Source: CAMDPA01 sp963825625
GTDB taxonomy: Bacteria > Pseudomonadota > Alphaproteobacteria > Rhizobiales > Hyphomicrobiaceae
Reading direction: 5' to 3'
Assembly (NCBI GenBank): GCA_963825625.1
Contig: CAWGUF010000003.1
Coordinates: 186,001-250,000 of the forward strand
Length of the DNA stretch: 64,000 nucleotides
This document shows positions 7,963 to 17,164 of the stretch, one piece after another. Positions within the stretch are counted from its first letter, which is position 1; each line of letters starts with the position of its first letter. A program made the translations under genes and the position numbers. The notes under the pieces are model-generated. The model saw only the letters and a list, made by a program, of their open reading frames with translations, was not told the origin of the DNA and did no database searches.

Positions 7963-10599
7963 ATGAAGCGGAAGCTTGCTGCAATTCTGGCAGCCGATAT
8001 TGCCGGCTACAGCCGCATGATCGCCGCGGACGAGGAAGCCACCCTCAGGCGCCTGGAGGCGTATCGCGACGTCTTCATCGAACGCGCGGCGAAGAAGGGG
8101 GGGCGGATTTTCAACACGGCCGGTGATGCGGTGTTGGTCGAGTTCGCCAGCGCCGTCGAAGCCGTCAGTTGCGCCCTCGAGATCCAGCAGGAGCTTGCCC
8201 GCCGCAATGAGGGCCTGTCGCCCGAACGACAGATGCACTTTCGTATCGGCATCCACATCGGGGACGTGGTGAGCCACAGCGGCGACTTGCTCGGTGATGG
8301 GGTCAACATCGCCGCCCGTTTGGAGGGTTTGGCCAAGCCGGGCGGCATCTGCGTCTCCCGCTGGGTCTACGAGCAGACCAACGGCAAGCTGCCGGTCAAG
8401 TACCAGGATCTGGGGCACCGCCAGGTCAAGAACATTCCAGAGCCGATTCACGTGTTTGCTGCGACGTTGAGCAATGAGAAAGCGGTCCGCCTGATCCAAC
8501 TCCCAACCACGAAATGGGACAAGGTCATCGCATTTGGCAATCGGGGCGTAACGGTAGCGCTGCTGCTGGCGGTGCTGGGGATCGGGCTTGCCTCCTACTA
8601 CGTCATCGGCGTCGTACGCGATAACGGCAGACTATCGCAGCAGAACGTCGAGACATCGGGAGCGAGCACCGAAATCGCCAGAGCTCAGCCAACCGCGCCG
8701 GCAATGGGCGGCTCTGGCCCAGAACACAACCGCCTGCAGAATCTTCTCGGGCGAATCGGTAAGAACGAGCCCCCCGATCGCCGCGACTTGTTGGCGGGCA
8801 TTGCCAAGAGCAAGGAGACTGGCACCAGCACAACTGCTGTGGTCGATCCCGGCAACAACGCCCGCGTCGGTCCCGAGACGGCCGGTTCTGCGGGGAAGAC
8901 AACCAGTCCCGGAAGCCTGGCGGCTGCCAAGCCTGCCGAAGCCGCCAACTCTGCCAACCAGGCTCCTGGTCGGCTTGCCAGCAATGCCGAAGCTCCCAGC
9001 CCCGCCGCCGACTCCGTCCTGCCACCCCCATCAAACGGAGCCGACTCTGCAACGGCGGCATCCATCGCGCCTCAATTGCCTGCTCGCCCCCCTACACAAC
9101 CCGCGCTTCTGCCTGAGACCCCATCAGCCGCGCCATCGCAAATGCCGCCGCCGGCGCTGAAGACGCTGCTCGGCGATTGGATCAGGGCGGAAAATGGCGA
9201 GCGTCTATCATTTTCGCCGCCAAACGCGTTGCGTTCGCCCAGCCTCGGAAATGGTGACGTCACCTATGATAATCCGGCTTACATCATTGTTCATTTTCGG
9301 GCCGCCCACCGCATATGTCACTACCGGTTGACGCAATTGAGCGGCGACACTGCATTCGAGCTTGCTCGTGCCGAGGCCGGGGACGATCCGAGATGTGCGA
9401 TCGGCCAGATTCGCCGCGCAGGTTCGGATATCGCTGCGCCAGCCGCCAGCCCCGTTGCCGACGCACTGTCCCAGCAGCAGCGCAGCGACGGCGCTTCCAC
9501 CTCGCCCCGGCAGGATATGGAGGCCACAAAGGCCAGCGTCCCTTCGTCTCAAATTCCGGAAAAAGATGGCACGGCTCAGGTCTCCGCTGCCGCTGCTTCG
9601 AAGTCAGCCCCGGCCTCGCTCCCCGCACACTCCGGCACATCGCCTTCCCCATCCGTCGCGGCGATCGCCGCATTGGCGGCAAAGGCATCGCAGGAGGCGG
9701 CCAAGCCTACCGAAGACGCCGCCCCGTCACAGCCCCCCGCGGCCAAACCTGTCCAGCCGAGCGCTCCCGGAGAAATTTTCTCTGACTGCCCAGGTTGTCC
9801 AGAAATGATCGTCATTCCTGCTGGCAGCTTCATGATGGGCTCGCACAAAGCCGAGATCGGCAACGCAGCCGACGAAACCCCCGTGCGCGACGTCACTTTT
9901 TCACAGGTGTTCGCGGCGGGCCGCCACGCCATAACAGTAAAACAGTTCTCCGACTTTGCTGCCGATACCGGATACACGCCCGATGGCCCCTGCTACGTGC
10001 ACGAGCAGGGACAATGGCGTGCGCGCGACGATCGTTCCTATCTGCAGCCGGGTTTTGCTCAAGCCGACAGCTACCCCGCGGTCTGCATCAACTGGAATGA
10101 CGCGGCTGCCTATATCGCCTGGCTTGCCCGCAAGAGCGGGAAAAAGTACCGCCTGCTGACCGAGGCGGAGCGCGAATACGTCGCCCGTGCAGGTACGACC
10201 ACGCCCTACTGGTGGGGCAATACCATCACCTCGGAGCAGGCCAACTACGATGGCACCGTTGCATACGGCCGGGGCCGGCGCAGCACGTACCGCAAGGCTA
10301 CGGTGCCGGTCGATAGCTTCAAGCCCAACCCTTGGGGGCTTTACCAGGTGCACGGCAACGTGGCCGAATGGGTCCAGGACTGCTGGAACCCCAGCTACAA
10401 GGGAGCGCCCCGGGACGGCAGCGCCTGGCTGTCCGGCGACTGTGACCTCCGCGCATTGCGCGGCGGCAGCTGGGGATATACGCCAACCGACGTCAGGGCC
10501 GCCTATCGCGAAGGGGTACCGATGCTGCGGCGCTACTATCACATTGGTTTCCGCGTCGGGCGCACCCTCGATCCGGCCGACGCAGGCGCAGGAAAGTGA
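7963..10599 (+). CDS. Class III adenylate/guanylate cyclase fused through a TM segment to a SUMF1 (FGE-like) domain
   Basis: An 878-residue fusion. Residues 1-175 are a class III nucleotide cyclase domain (MKRKLAAILAADIAGYSRMI) with candidate metal-binding Asp12 and Asp55 (NTAGDAVLVEF), and a GDGVNIAARLEGLAKPGGI segment. One transmembrane helix follows at about 190-213 (VTVALLLAVLGIGLASYYVI), then a long Pro/Ala/Ser-rich linker with a small beta-rich segment at about 400-486. A SUMF1 fold starts near 608 (PEMIVIPAGSFMMGSHKAEI) and ends LRGGSWG...IGFRVGRTL. The cyclase should be cytoplasmic and the SUMF1 domain periplasmic. The paired active-site cysteines of true formylglycine-generating enzymes are absent from the last strand, so SUMF1 is probably a ligand-binding sensor. 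ATG 7942 is an alternative start. The caspase-like gene follows. Confidence 0.85.
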   Translation: MKRKLAAILAADIAGYSRMIAADEEATLRRLEAYRDVFIERAAKKGGRIFNTAGDAVLVEFASAVEAVSCALEIQQELARRNEGLSPERQMHFRIGIHIGDVVSHSGDLLGDGVNIAARLEGLAKPGGICVSRWVYEQTNGKLPVKYQDLGHRQVKNIPEPIHVFAATLSNEKAVRLIQLPTTKWDKVIAFGNRGVTVALLLAVLGIGLASYYVIGVVRDNGRLSQQNVETSGASTEIARAQPTAPAMGGSGPEHNRLQNLLGRIGKNEPPDRRDLLAGIAKSKETGTSTTAVVDPGNNARVGPETAGSAGKTTSPGSLAAAKPAEAANSANQAPGRLASNAEAPSPAADSVLPPPSNGADSATAASIAPQLPARPPTQPALLPETPSAAPSQMPPPALKTLLGDWIRAENGERLSFSPPNALRSPSLGNGDVTYDNPAYIIVHFRAAHRICHYRLTQLSGDTAFELARAEAGDDPRCAIGQIRRAGSDIAAPAASPVADALSQQQRSDGASTSPRQDMEATKASVPSSQIPEKDGTAQVSAAAASKSAPASLPAHSGTSPSPSVAAIAALAAKASQEAAKPTEDAAPSQPPAAKPVQPSAPGEIFSDCPGCPEMIVIPAGSFMMGSHKAEIGNAADETPVRDVTFSQVFAAGRHAITVKQFSDFAADTGYTPDGPCYVHEQGQWRARDDRSYLQPGFAQADSYPAVCINWNDAAAYIAWLARKSGKKYRLLTEAEREYVARAGTTTPYWWGNTITSEQANYDGTVAYGRGRRSTYRKATVPVDSFKPNPWGLYQVHGNVAEWVQDCWNPSYKGAPRDGSAWLSGDCDLRALRGGSWGYTPTDVRAAYREGVPMLRRYYHIGFRVGRTLDPADAGAGK

Positions 10600-10832
10600 T
10601 GAGATTTTCCTCTTCCACGAGCGCCCGACAGCGGCTCCACTCCGCGGTGCAGTCAAATGCTCGCGCCCACGAGGTTGCTGCTTTGTGGCCACGATTTGTT
10701 ACGCATGATACAGTCTGCTGGCAGACGACGTTATAAAGGTGAATGGCAAAGCGCTTCAGCAGGCACATTTGCATAGAGACGCTCACCCGGGCGACAACCC
10801 GGACCTGGGACGGATCCCCGCGGAGGACTGAT

Positions 10833-12023
10833 ATGGTCGGTTCATTCTTGCAGCGATTGGCGCTGACGACGGTAGCAATCCTGCTCTCGGCAGCTTGCGT
10901 GGCCGCGCCAGCAAACGCCGCGACCGGGACCGGCAAGAAGGTCGCCCTGGTGGTCGGCATCCAGCAGTACGATGCGCCACGTCTCCGGCTCGGCAACTCG
11001 GCCAGGGACGCCGAGGCATTGGGCAAGCTGCTGAAGAACATCGGCTTCGACGTGCGCATGCTGCTCGATCCCAGCGAGAAGGAATTCCGCACCACGCTGA
11101 AGGCCTTTGGAGACGATCTGGACAAAGCGGATGTCGGCTTGTTCTTCTACGCCGGTCACGCGATGCAGATGGTGCAGCCCGGCGAGGTCACGCCAAGCAA
11201 CCTGCTGTTGCCCCGCGACTTTGATGTGCCGGACATTCGCGGCGTCGAGCGCAGCCGATTTGTGCAAGCCCACACGCTCGCCATGGATGACGTCGTCAAA
11301 CTGCTGCACGAAAAGGCCCGCATTGGCCTCGTCTTCCTGGACGCCTGCCGCGACAATCCGTTCGCCAAGGAAGAATTGCAGATGGCCGCGAGCCAGGCGC
11401 AGCAGCAATCGAATGCCGTCGTCGCCAGCCGTTCCGTCGTGAGCCGCGGCCTATCCGCAGCAACCCCCTTCCGCTCTGCCAACCCGACCGGACTACGCCG
11501 CGCAGTAACGCCGCGCAAAGGACCACAAGGCATGGTCATCGCCTACGCCACGTCGCCGGGAGATATTGCCGAGGATGGCGCGGGCAAGCACAGCCCCTTC
11601 ACGTCCGCGCTGCTGAAATACATCGCGAAGCCTGGCCGTCTAATCGACCAGGTGCTGCGCGATGTGGCAACCGAGGTCAATGTCACGACCCAGGGCCTGC
11701 AACGGCCATGGGTGTCCTCGTCGCTGCTCGGCGGTGACTTCTACATCGTGCCACCCGGACTAGGCGTTGGCACGCCACTCACCGTCCCGGCTGTTCCCCG
11801 CATTTCGCCCCCGGGAACAGCGCCGTCTGCGAAGCAAACCACACCTTCCAAGCGCCGGGCTACGACACGCGCACGGGCCAGCACAAGCGCACAAAAGCGC
11901 TCCGCGTCCGTCTCCAAGCGTGCCAGCCCCCCGCGCGCCCAGCGCAGCAGGAGTAGTGGTCGTAGTGGCGGCGGATCATCCCTGCCGCCTGCACTGGGGA
12001 TGGGCGTCGGCGCCGGCCTCTGA
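10833..12023 (+). CDS. Exported caspase-like (peptidase C14) protein
   Basis: A 396-residue protein whose ATG follows GGAGG by about 8 bases. An N-terminal signal peptide (LTTVAILLSAACVAAPANAA) precedes a caspase p20-like domain: KKVALVVGIQQYDAPRLRLG, the catalytic-His strand LFFYAGHAMQ (His109) and the catalytic-Cys strand LVFLDACRDNPF (Cys172). A further block, GMVIAYATSPGDIAEDGAGK, is typical of bacterial caspase homologs. The C-terminal 80 residues are a basic Ser/Arg/Pro-rich tail ending in a short Gly-rich stretch. The signal peptide implies a periplasmic or secreted place of action. It lies 233 bp downstream of the cyclase-SUMF1 gene on the same strand, a pairing that suggests a functional link. 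Confidence 0.87.
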   Translation: MVGSFLQRLALTTVAILLSAACVAAPANAATGTGKKVALVVGIQQYDAPRLRLGNSARDAEALGKLLKNIGFDVRMLLDPSEKEFRTTLKAFGDDLDKADVGLFFYAGHAMQMVQPGEVTPSNLLLPRDFDVPDIRGVERSRFVQAHTLAMDDVVKLLHEKARIGLVFLDACRDNPFAKEELQMAASQAQQQSNAVVASRSVVSRGLSAATPFRSANPTGLRRAVTPRKGPQGMVIAYATSPGDIAEDGAGKHSPFTSALLKYIAKPGRLIDQVLRDVATEVNVTTQGLQRPWVSSSLLGGDFYIVPPGLGVGTPLTVPAVPRISPPGTAPSAKQTTPSKRRATTRARASTSAQKRSASVSKRASPPRAQRSRSSGRSGGGSSLPPALGMGVGAGL

Positions 12024-12178
12024 TCGCGGAATGGTCCGGTAAACGGAGCCCCCCGGCCCGGCCAACGCCTCACGAATGAAGCAAAGCCAACGCATCGCGC
12101 GGATCGCGTCCGAAGCTGGCCCCAAAACACCTGTGGCATGCACGCGGCAAATACCGATCTTCACTTCAGGCCCAAACG

Positions 12179-12220
12179 CCGAAACGGACGGCCGCTGGAA
12201 CATGCGGCCGTCCGTTTCGG
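12179..12220. terminator. Perfect 17-bp inverted repeat between convergent genes
   Basis: The arms 12179-12195 and 12204-12220 are perfect reverse complements (CCGAAACGGACGGCCGC) around an 8-base loop. It lies between the convergent caspase-like and beta-barrel genes, as expected of a bidirectional terminator. There is no clear T-tract after the stem, so termination may be weak or need another factor. Confidence 0.6.
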
Positions 12221-12289
12221 TAATTTGCCAACAGCTCTTGCCAACAGAAGGTCCCGCGCCGGAGCACCCCCAAAAAAACGATCCTCACC

Positions 12290-13510
12290 TCAATTGAAAA
12301 CGTAGGAAGCGCCAATTCGCCCGCCGAGAGTATGTTCCACCCTCGAGGCTTCCCCATAGATCGCCATGCCCAAGTGCCAGTTTCCGGTCTTGTAGTTGAA
12401 GCCGACCTCACTCCCCAAGAGCGTTTGCCCTTGGTGGAACTCCACGTTGCGCGCGGGCGTCCCGATGAAATCGATATCGACATCGCTGCGCTTGAGCCTG
12501 ACCGTCCCCTGCAGATAGGGCCGGAACACCCCGCCGTTTATGTTGATGTTCCGGAAAAGCATCGGCTGGAATGCCACGAACTGAGACGTCGCGGTCGGAT
12601 CGCGGTAGCTTGACCCTGTAATCCTGCCCCCGTAGGTCGCGGAGTACCCGCTCGACAGTCTGAGATCAAGCATCGCGCCGCCAGTCCAGGGCGCCAGCGG
12701 GACCAGGTAGCCGGTCGCGGATGAGTAGATGAAGCCGTGCGTATCGTTCTTGTAGGTCTCGATTGCAGCGGTGTTCTTGTTCTTCAGATCGGAATCGCCG
12801 GTATGTCCGACGATGCCCCACAGCGAGTAGAGCCCTCCCCGCGCCCATAGCAGGCTGCCACCATACAGCAGCGACTCGTTCTCGATCGAGCCGATGCGCC
12901 CCTTCGTACCCCCGAGATTCTCCGTGGGAACCAGCTCCGTATTGAGCTTGTTGTAGCCAACGACGCCTCCCAGGCGCGCGATGCCGCCGAAAAACGTGCC
13001 CGGCATCCGGTAGCTCACCGAAAGAAACAACGACCCTTCATCGGTCTCGAACCCATGTGTCCGATTGCGACCGGCCAGCCAGTTCTGCTTGTCGACAAGG
13101 CCATCATTGCGAACGTTCTGCAGCCTGCCTGTCACCTCGACGGCGAGATTGTCGGCATTGTTCGCTGGCGGGCTGATCGCGTATTTCAGAAGCGTCTGCC
13201 ACGACACCGATTTAACCGCATTGGTCAATGAATTGTTTGTCGCCGCCGGCGCGACACTGACTGTGGAGCCGGAGGCAAAACTCACGAACTGGCAAACCCG
13301 TGGCGCTCCCGAGTTCAACGACTCGCCGACACACGACAAGGTGCCTGCCGGGGTCTCGACGGCGACCGTCTGGCCAGTCGGAATTTGCCCCGCCGCAACG
13401 AAGTCGAATGACAGCGTGGTCGGATCAGTGGCGATATTCGTCTGCGCGAGAGCGGTATTCGGCAGCGCTGTCATCGCTAAAGCAGCAATCGCTAGTGCAA
13501 TGCGAAGCAT
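12290..13510 (-). CDS. Outer membrane beta-barrel protein, unrecognised family
   Basis: A 406-residue protein starting at ATG 13510 behind AGGAG. A signal peptide (IALAIAALAMTALPNTALAQ) is followed by a roughly 90-residue N-terminal region with a Cys pair (TLSCVGE and PRVCQFV) that may form a disulfide. The rest alternates aromatic and small residues in amphipathic strands (GSLFLSVSYRMPG, GLYSLWGIVGHTG, GAMLDLRLSSGYSATYGG, FRPYLQGTVRLKRS) and ends in GGRIGASYVFN, compatible with a beta barrel. I do not recognise the family. It is divergent from the cadherin-like gene and could be a surface anchor or porin; that link is positional only. Confidence 0.65.
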   Translation of the reverse strand: MLRIALAIAALAMTALPNTALAQTNIATDPTTLSFDFVAAGQIPTGQTVAVETPAGTLSCVGESLNSGAPRVCQFVSFASGSTVSVAPAATNNSLTNAVKSVSWQTLLKYAISPPANNADNLAVEVTGRLQNVRNDGLVDKQNWLAGRNRTHGFETDEGSLFLSVSYRMPGTFFGGIARLGGVVGYNKLNTELVPTENLGGTKGRIGSIENESLLYGGSLLWARGGLYSLWGIVGHTGDSDLKNKNTAAIETYKNDTHGFIYSSATGYLVPLAPWTGGAMLDLRLSSGYSATYGGRITGSSYRDPTATSQFVAFQPMLFRNININGGVFRPYLQGTVRLKRSDVDIDFIGTPARNVEFHQGQTLLGSEVGFNYKTGNWHLGMAIYGEASRVEHTLGGRIGASYVFN

Positions 13511-13911
13511 TTCGGCTCCTGACAACAATGAGATTGCGGATTACGCAGAAACGCCGGTTCCCCGAAATAAAGTGATTCGTGTTGATCGATTGTTACGCTC
13601 CCGCAACAGAGCGTATGCAACCGCAGCCCCGAGCGCGGTTCGCGCCCTCACAATCTGGCACCAGCTCGAATTTTCATGCCTGGAAGCCGGCAGCAGACCG
13701 CCAGCACAATACCGTCCGCGCACGCGCAGCTTCGCGCGGAAGCCCCTGCCACTTAGCTCTTGACAAGCTCCGATCCGACACGGAAAGTTAAAGTGATCGC
13801 TTGGGGGATCGTCACAAAACATTGATATTGAAGACAACAATACCTCACTAATCCCCCGACATCGCGGCCCATCCTGGCAGGGCCCTGTTTGTTGCTTCTG
13901 GGGAGAGTTAC
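13511..13911. other. Divergent intergenic region; no gene recognised
   Basis: About 400 bp between the minus-strand beta-barrel gene and the plus-strand repeat protein. It probably contains both promoters. Short AT-rich stretches occur near 13520-13580 and 13800-13850 (around CATTGATATTGAAG). I see no inverted repeat or RNA gene strong enough to call. GGGGAG at about 13899 is the ribosome-binding site of the repeat gene. Confidence 0.5.
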
Positions 13912-16900
13912 ATGGCCCGATCCATCACCTTTGTCGTCTCCGGCGATGTCGTCGATACGCGCATCACAGTCACGGAGCAGAGCGACGGCTCGCTCAGGTA
14001 CGATCTTCAGGTTCTGGATTACGCGGCGCTCGCAGCCAGCGACGAACGCAACCTCAGCAGCATTTACCTCGATGTCAACGACGACAGCCGAATTGCCGGG
14101 TTATCCATTGTCGGCCCCGATGTTACGAATTTTTCGGGCTCAGCTAACCAGATCTCTCCACCCGGCCTCAGCGACAGCTCATTCGATATTCAAGTTGATT
14201 TTGGCGGACAGAATTCCACGGGCAATATCGGCTCGACCAGCTTCGAGGTGCGAAGCTCCGGCGGCCCACTGTCTCTCGAGTTCGTCAGCTCGGCAGACGT
14301 TGGCGTAAGCCTCCTTTCCGACTTTGTCGTCGGTAGCGACGGCCCGCGCAGCCTCACGACGGAGATTGGCAGCTCGCCGGCCGCCATCCAGAGTGACGAG
14401 CTCCTCGTCAACGAGGATCAAAGCAATACGGGAAATATTCTCGCCAACGACACCGACTCTGACGTCCTGCTGTTCGTCGAGAGCGCCGAGCTCAGAGGCC
14501 AGCCACTGGTCCTCGACAGCGCCCAAACCGTCACCACGGACGGCGGTCGCACCGGCACGCTGACGATTGCAGCGGATGGCACGGTCACCTTCGATGCCAC
14601 GGACAACTCGTTCGACGACCTCGCGTCGGGCGAAACGGATACGCTGACGATTACATATACCTCGACCCGATTTAGCGACTCCGAGGCGGAGCCAGTCGCC
14701 ACTGCCGACGTGGTCATCACGATCAACGGCGTCAACGACGCACCGACCCTGGCCCCTGGCGCTCTCGCCGCCGTCGAGGACGGGCCGCCCGTCGATCTCG
14801 ACCTCGCGGCGCTTGGAGACGACATTGACAGCGACGACGACGGCGCAACCCTCTCCTTTGCCATCGTCGGTGCCCCTGACGAGGGATCCGCCTCGATTTC
14901 CGGTACGACCCTCACATTCGATCCGGGCGAGGATTTCCAGGACCTCGCCGAAGGTGAAACGAGAGACGTCGTCGTCCAGGTGCAGGCAACGGATTCGCCG
15001 GCAAACGAGGATGAGACAGGCTCGGCGGTCGCCGATGTCACCGTGACGGTAACCGGCGTCAACGACGCACCGACCCTCGCCCCTGGCGCGCTGGCCGCCG
15101 TCGAGGATGGGCCGCCCGTCGATCTCGACCTCGCCGATCTTGCCGACGATCCCGACAGCGACGACGACGGCGCAACCCTCACCTTTGCCATCGTCGGTGC
15201 CCCTGCCGAAGGCTCAGCCACCATTTCCGGAACGACCCTCACATTCGATCCTGGCGAGGACTTTCAGGACCTCGCAGAAGGCGAAACGAGAAACGTCGTC
15301 GTCCAGGTGCAGGCAACGGATTCGCTGGCAAACGAGGATGAGACAGGCTCGGCGGTCGCCGATGTCACCGTGACGGTAACCGGCGTCAACGACGCACCGA
15401 CCCTCGCCCCTGGCGCGCTGGCCGCCGTCGAGGACGGACCGCCCGTCGATCTCGACCTCGCCGATCTTGCCGACGATCCCGACAGCGACGACGACGGCGC
15501 AACCCTCACCTTTGCCATCGTCGGTGCCCCTGCCGAAGGCTCAGCCACAATTTCCGGAACGACCCTCACATTCGACCCCGGCGAGGACTTTCAGGACCTC
15601 GCAGAAGGCGAAACGAGAAACGTCGTCGTCCAGGTGCAGGCAACGGATTCACCGGCAAACGAGGATGAGACAGGCTCGGCGGTCGCCGACGTCACCGTGA
15701 CGGTAACCGGCGTCAACGACGCACCCACACTTGCCCCTGGCGCGCTGGCCGCCGTCGAGGACGGACCGCCCGTCGATCTCGACCTCGCCGAGCTTGCCGA
15801 CGACCCCGACAGCGACGACGACGGCGCGACCCTCACCTTTGCCATCGTCGCACCCCCTGCCGAGGGTTCCGCCGCCATCGCCGGATCGACCCTCACATTC
15901 GACCCCGGCGATGACTTCCAGGATCTTTCAGAGGGTGCAACCCGCAACGTCATCGTTCAGGTACAGGCAACGGACTCCTTGGGCGCGGCCTCCAACGTCG
16001 CAGATACGACGGTGGCGGTGACAGGCGTCAACGACGCCCCCACGCTGGCCGCTGGCACGCTGGCGGCGGCAGAGGACGGCGAACCGGTAACTCTCGACCT
16101 CGCCGAGCTTGGCGACGACCCTGACAGCGAAGGTGGAGGCTCTGGCCTCACCTACACCATCATCGGTGCCCCTGCCGAGGGCTTGGCCTCGATATCCGGC
16201 TCGATACTGACTTTCGATCCGGAAGCGGAATTCCAGGACCTGTCGGAGAACGCGACACGCGACGTGATCGTGCAGGTGCAGGCCACCGATGCCGACGGTG
16301 CGAGCTCCGACGTAGTCGACATGACCGTGACGGTAACCGGCGTCAACGACGCGCCCGAATTCACCGAAACGGATAGCGTATTCGACTTCGGGCCCGTGAG
16401 CGAGAACCAGGCCGCAGGCGTGGTGGTCGGTCAGGTGACGGTGGAGGACGTCGATGCAGAGGACAGCCTCGCCTTCGAATTTGCCGACGGCAGCCAGACC
16501 AGCGGGCCGTTCGCAATCGACCGCGCAAACGGCACCATCACCACGACCGGACCGCTCGATTTCGAGACGCAGACGAGCTTCACGCTGGACGTCGTCGTTC
16601 GCGATCGCGCAGAGGGCGGATTTACCGACACCGCGGTGGTCAACGTCAGCGTCGGAGACGTGAGCGAGATCGCCACCGTCGTGGATTTCGAAATCGGGCA
16701 TGCCGCCATCGAAGCACAGCTTCCCGCAAACTATGGCGGCCTGAGCTGGAGCGCATCAACGTGGGTGATGAACACCGGAGCATACGGCAACGTCAGCGAT
16801 TCCGGATACGCCCGCGGCACGACATCGGGAAGCTTCGCTGCCTTCACCAATCTTGAGCAGCCCATAACCGTAAGCGCGACAAACGGGCAATTCGATTTCG

Positions 16901-17139
16901 TCGGCGCCAGTCTGACTGCAGCGTGGAACGACAATCTGAACGTGGCCATCAGCGGTTTCCGTGGCGGCGCCCAGGTCTTCTCGCAAAATATCGTCATCAG
17001 TGACGACGCACCGGCCCGGATCGAATTGAACTGGACCGACCTCGACAGCATCACGTTCCGGCCGTTCGGAGGAACCGATGCAGGAACGCTTGGAACCGGT
17101 CAGCACCTCGTGATCGACGATTTCACCTTCTTTGCATGA
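13912..17139 (+). CDS. Cadherin-like repeat protein, probable type I secretion substrate (adhesin)
   Basis: A 1075-residue acidic protein without an N-terminal signal peptide. After a unique N-terminal domain (about 1-160) comes a cadherin-like segment (ILANDTDSDVLLFVESAELR) and five tandem Ig/cadherin-like units, each opening GVNDAPTLAPG or a variant and containing DDDGATLTFAIVGAP, FDPGEDFQDLAEGETR and VVVQVQATDS. A sixth, diverged cadherin unit holds DFGPVSENQAAGVVVGQVTV. The C-terminal domain (about 925-1075) resembles a jelly-roll ending in DDFTFFA, a hydrophobic end typical of type I secretion signals. Asp-rich turns suggest Ca2+ binding. Canonical RTX nonapeptides are not seen. The ABC exporter starts 25 bp downstream, which supports secretion. 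Confidence 0.83.
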   Translation: MARSITFVVSGDVVDTRITVTEQSDGSLRYDLQVLDYAALAASDERNLSSIYLDVNDDSRIAGLSIVGPDVTNFSGSANQISPPGLSDSSFDIQVDFGGQNSTGNIGSTSFEVRSSGGPLSLEFVSSADVGVSLLSDFVVGSDGPRSLTTEIGSSPAAIQSDELLVNEDQSNTGNILANDTDSDVLLFVESAELRGQPLVLDSAQTVTTDGGRTGTLTIAADGTVTFDATDNSFDDLASGETDTLTITYTSTRFSDSEAEPVATADVVITINGVNDAPTLAPGALAAVEDGPPVDLDLAALGDDIDSDDDGATLSFAIVGAPDEGSASISGTTLTFDPGEDFQDLAEGETRDVVVQVQATDSPANEDETGSAVADVTVTVTGVNDAPTLAPGALAAVEDGPPVDLDLADLADDPDSDDDGATLTFAIVGAPAEGSATISGTTLTFDPGEDFQDLAEGETRNVVVQVQATDSLANEDETGSAVADVTVTVTGVNDAPTLAPGALAAVEDGPPVDLDLADLADDPDSDDDGATLTFAIVGAPAEGSATISGTTLTFDPGEDFQDLAEGETRNVVVQVQATDSPANEDETGSAVADVTVTVTGVNDAPTLAPGALAAVEDGPPVDLDLAELADDPDSDDDGATLTFAIVAPPAEGSAAIAGSTLTFDPGDDFQDLSEGATRNVIVQVQATDSLGAASNVADTTVAVTGVNDAPTLAAGTLAAAEDGEPVTLDLAELGDDPDSEGGGSGLTYTIIGAPAEGLASISGSILTFDPEAEFQDLSENATRDVIVQVQATDADGASSDVVDMTVTVTGVNDAPEFTETDSVFDFGPVSENQAAGVVVGQVTVEDVDAEDSLAFEFADGSQTSGPFAIDRANGTITTTGPLDFETQTSFTLDVVVRDRAEGGFTDTAVVNVSVGDVSEIATVVDFEIGHAAIEAQLPANYGGLSWSASTWVMNTGAYGNVSDSGYARGTTSGSFAAFTNLEQPITVSATNGQFDFVGASLTAAWNDNLNVAISGFRGGAQVFSQNIVISDDAPARIELNWTDLDSITFRPFGGTDAGTLGTGQHLVIDDFTFFA
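14728..16338 (+). repeat. Five tandem in-frame 315-327-bp coding repeats
   Basis: Units begin at GGCGTCAACGACGC: 14728-15054, 15055-15381, 15382-15708 (327 bp each), then 15709-16023 and 16024-16338 (315 bp each). The second and third units are almost identical at the DNA level, with only a few scattered differences (for example gattcgctggc against gattcaccggc). This points to recent duplication or gene conversion. The last two units lack the four-residue NEDE insertion and diverge more. Confidence 0.9.
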
Positions 17140-17164
17140 GGACACTCGGAAGAAGTAAAAGCTC

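Noticed and set aside
14418..15953. Long minus-strand open frames opposite the repeat protein (for example 14418-15242)
   Set aside because: They are repetitive mirror images of the coding repeats, Ser/Thr/Arg-rich, with no ribosome-binding site or family.
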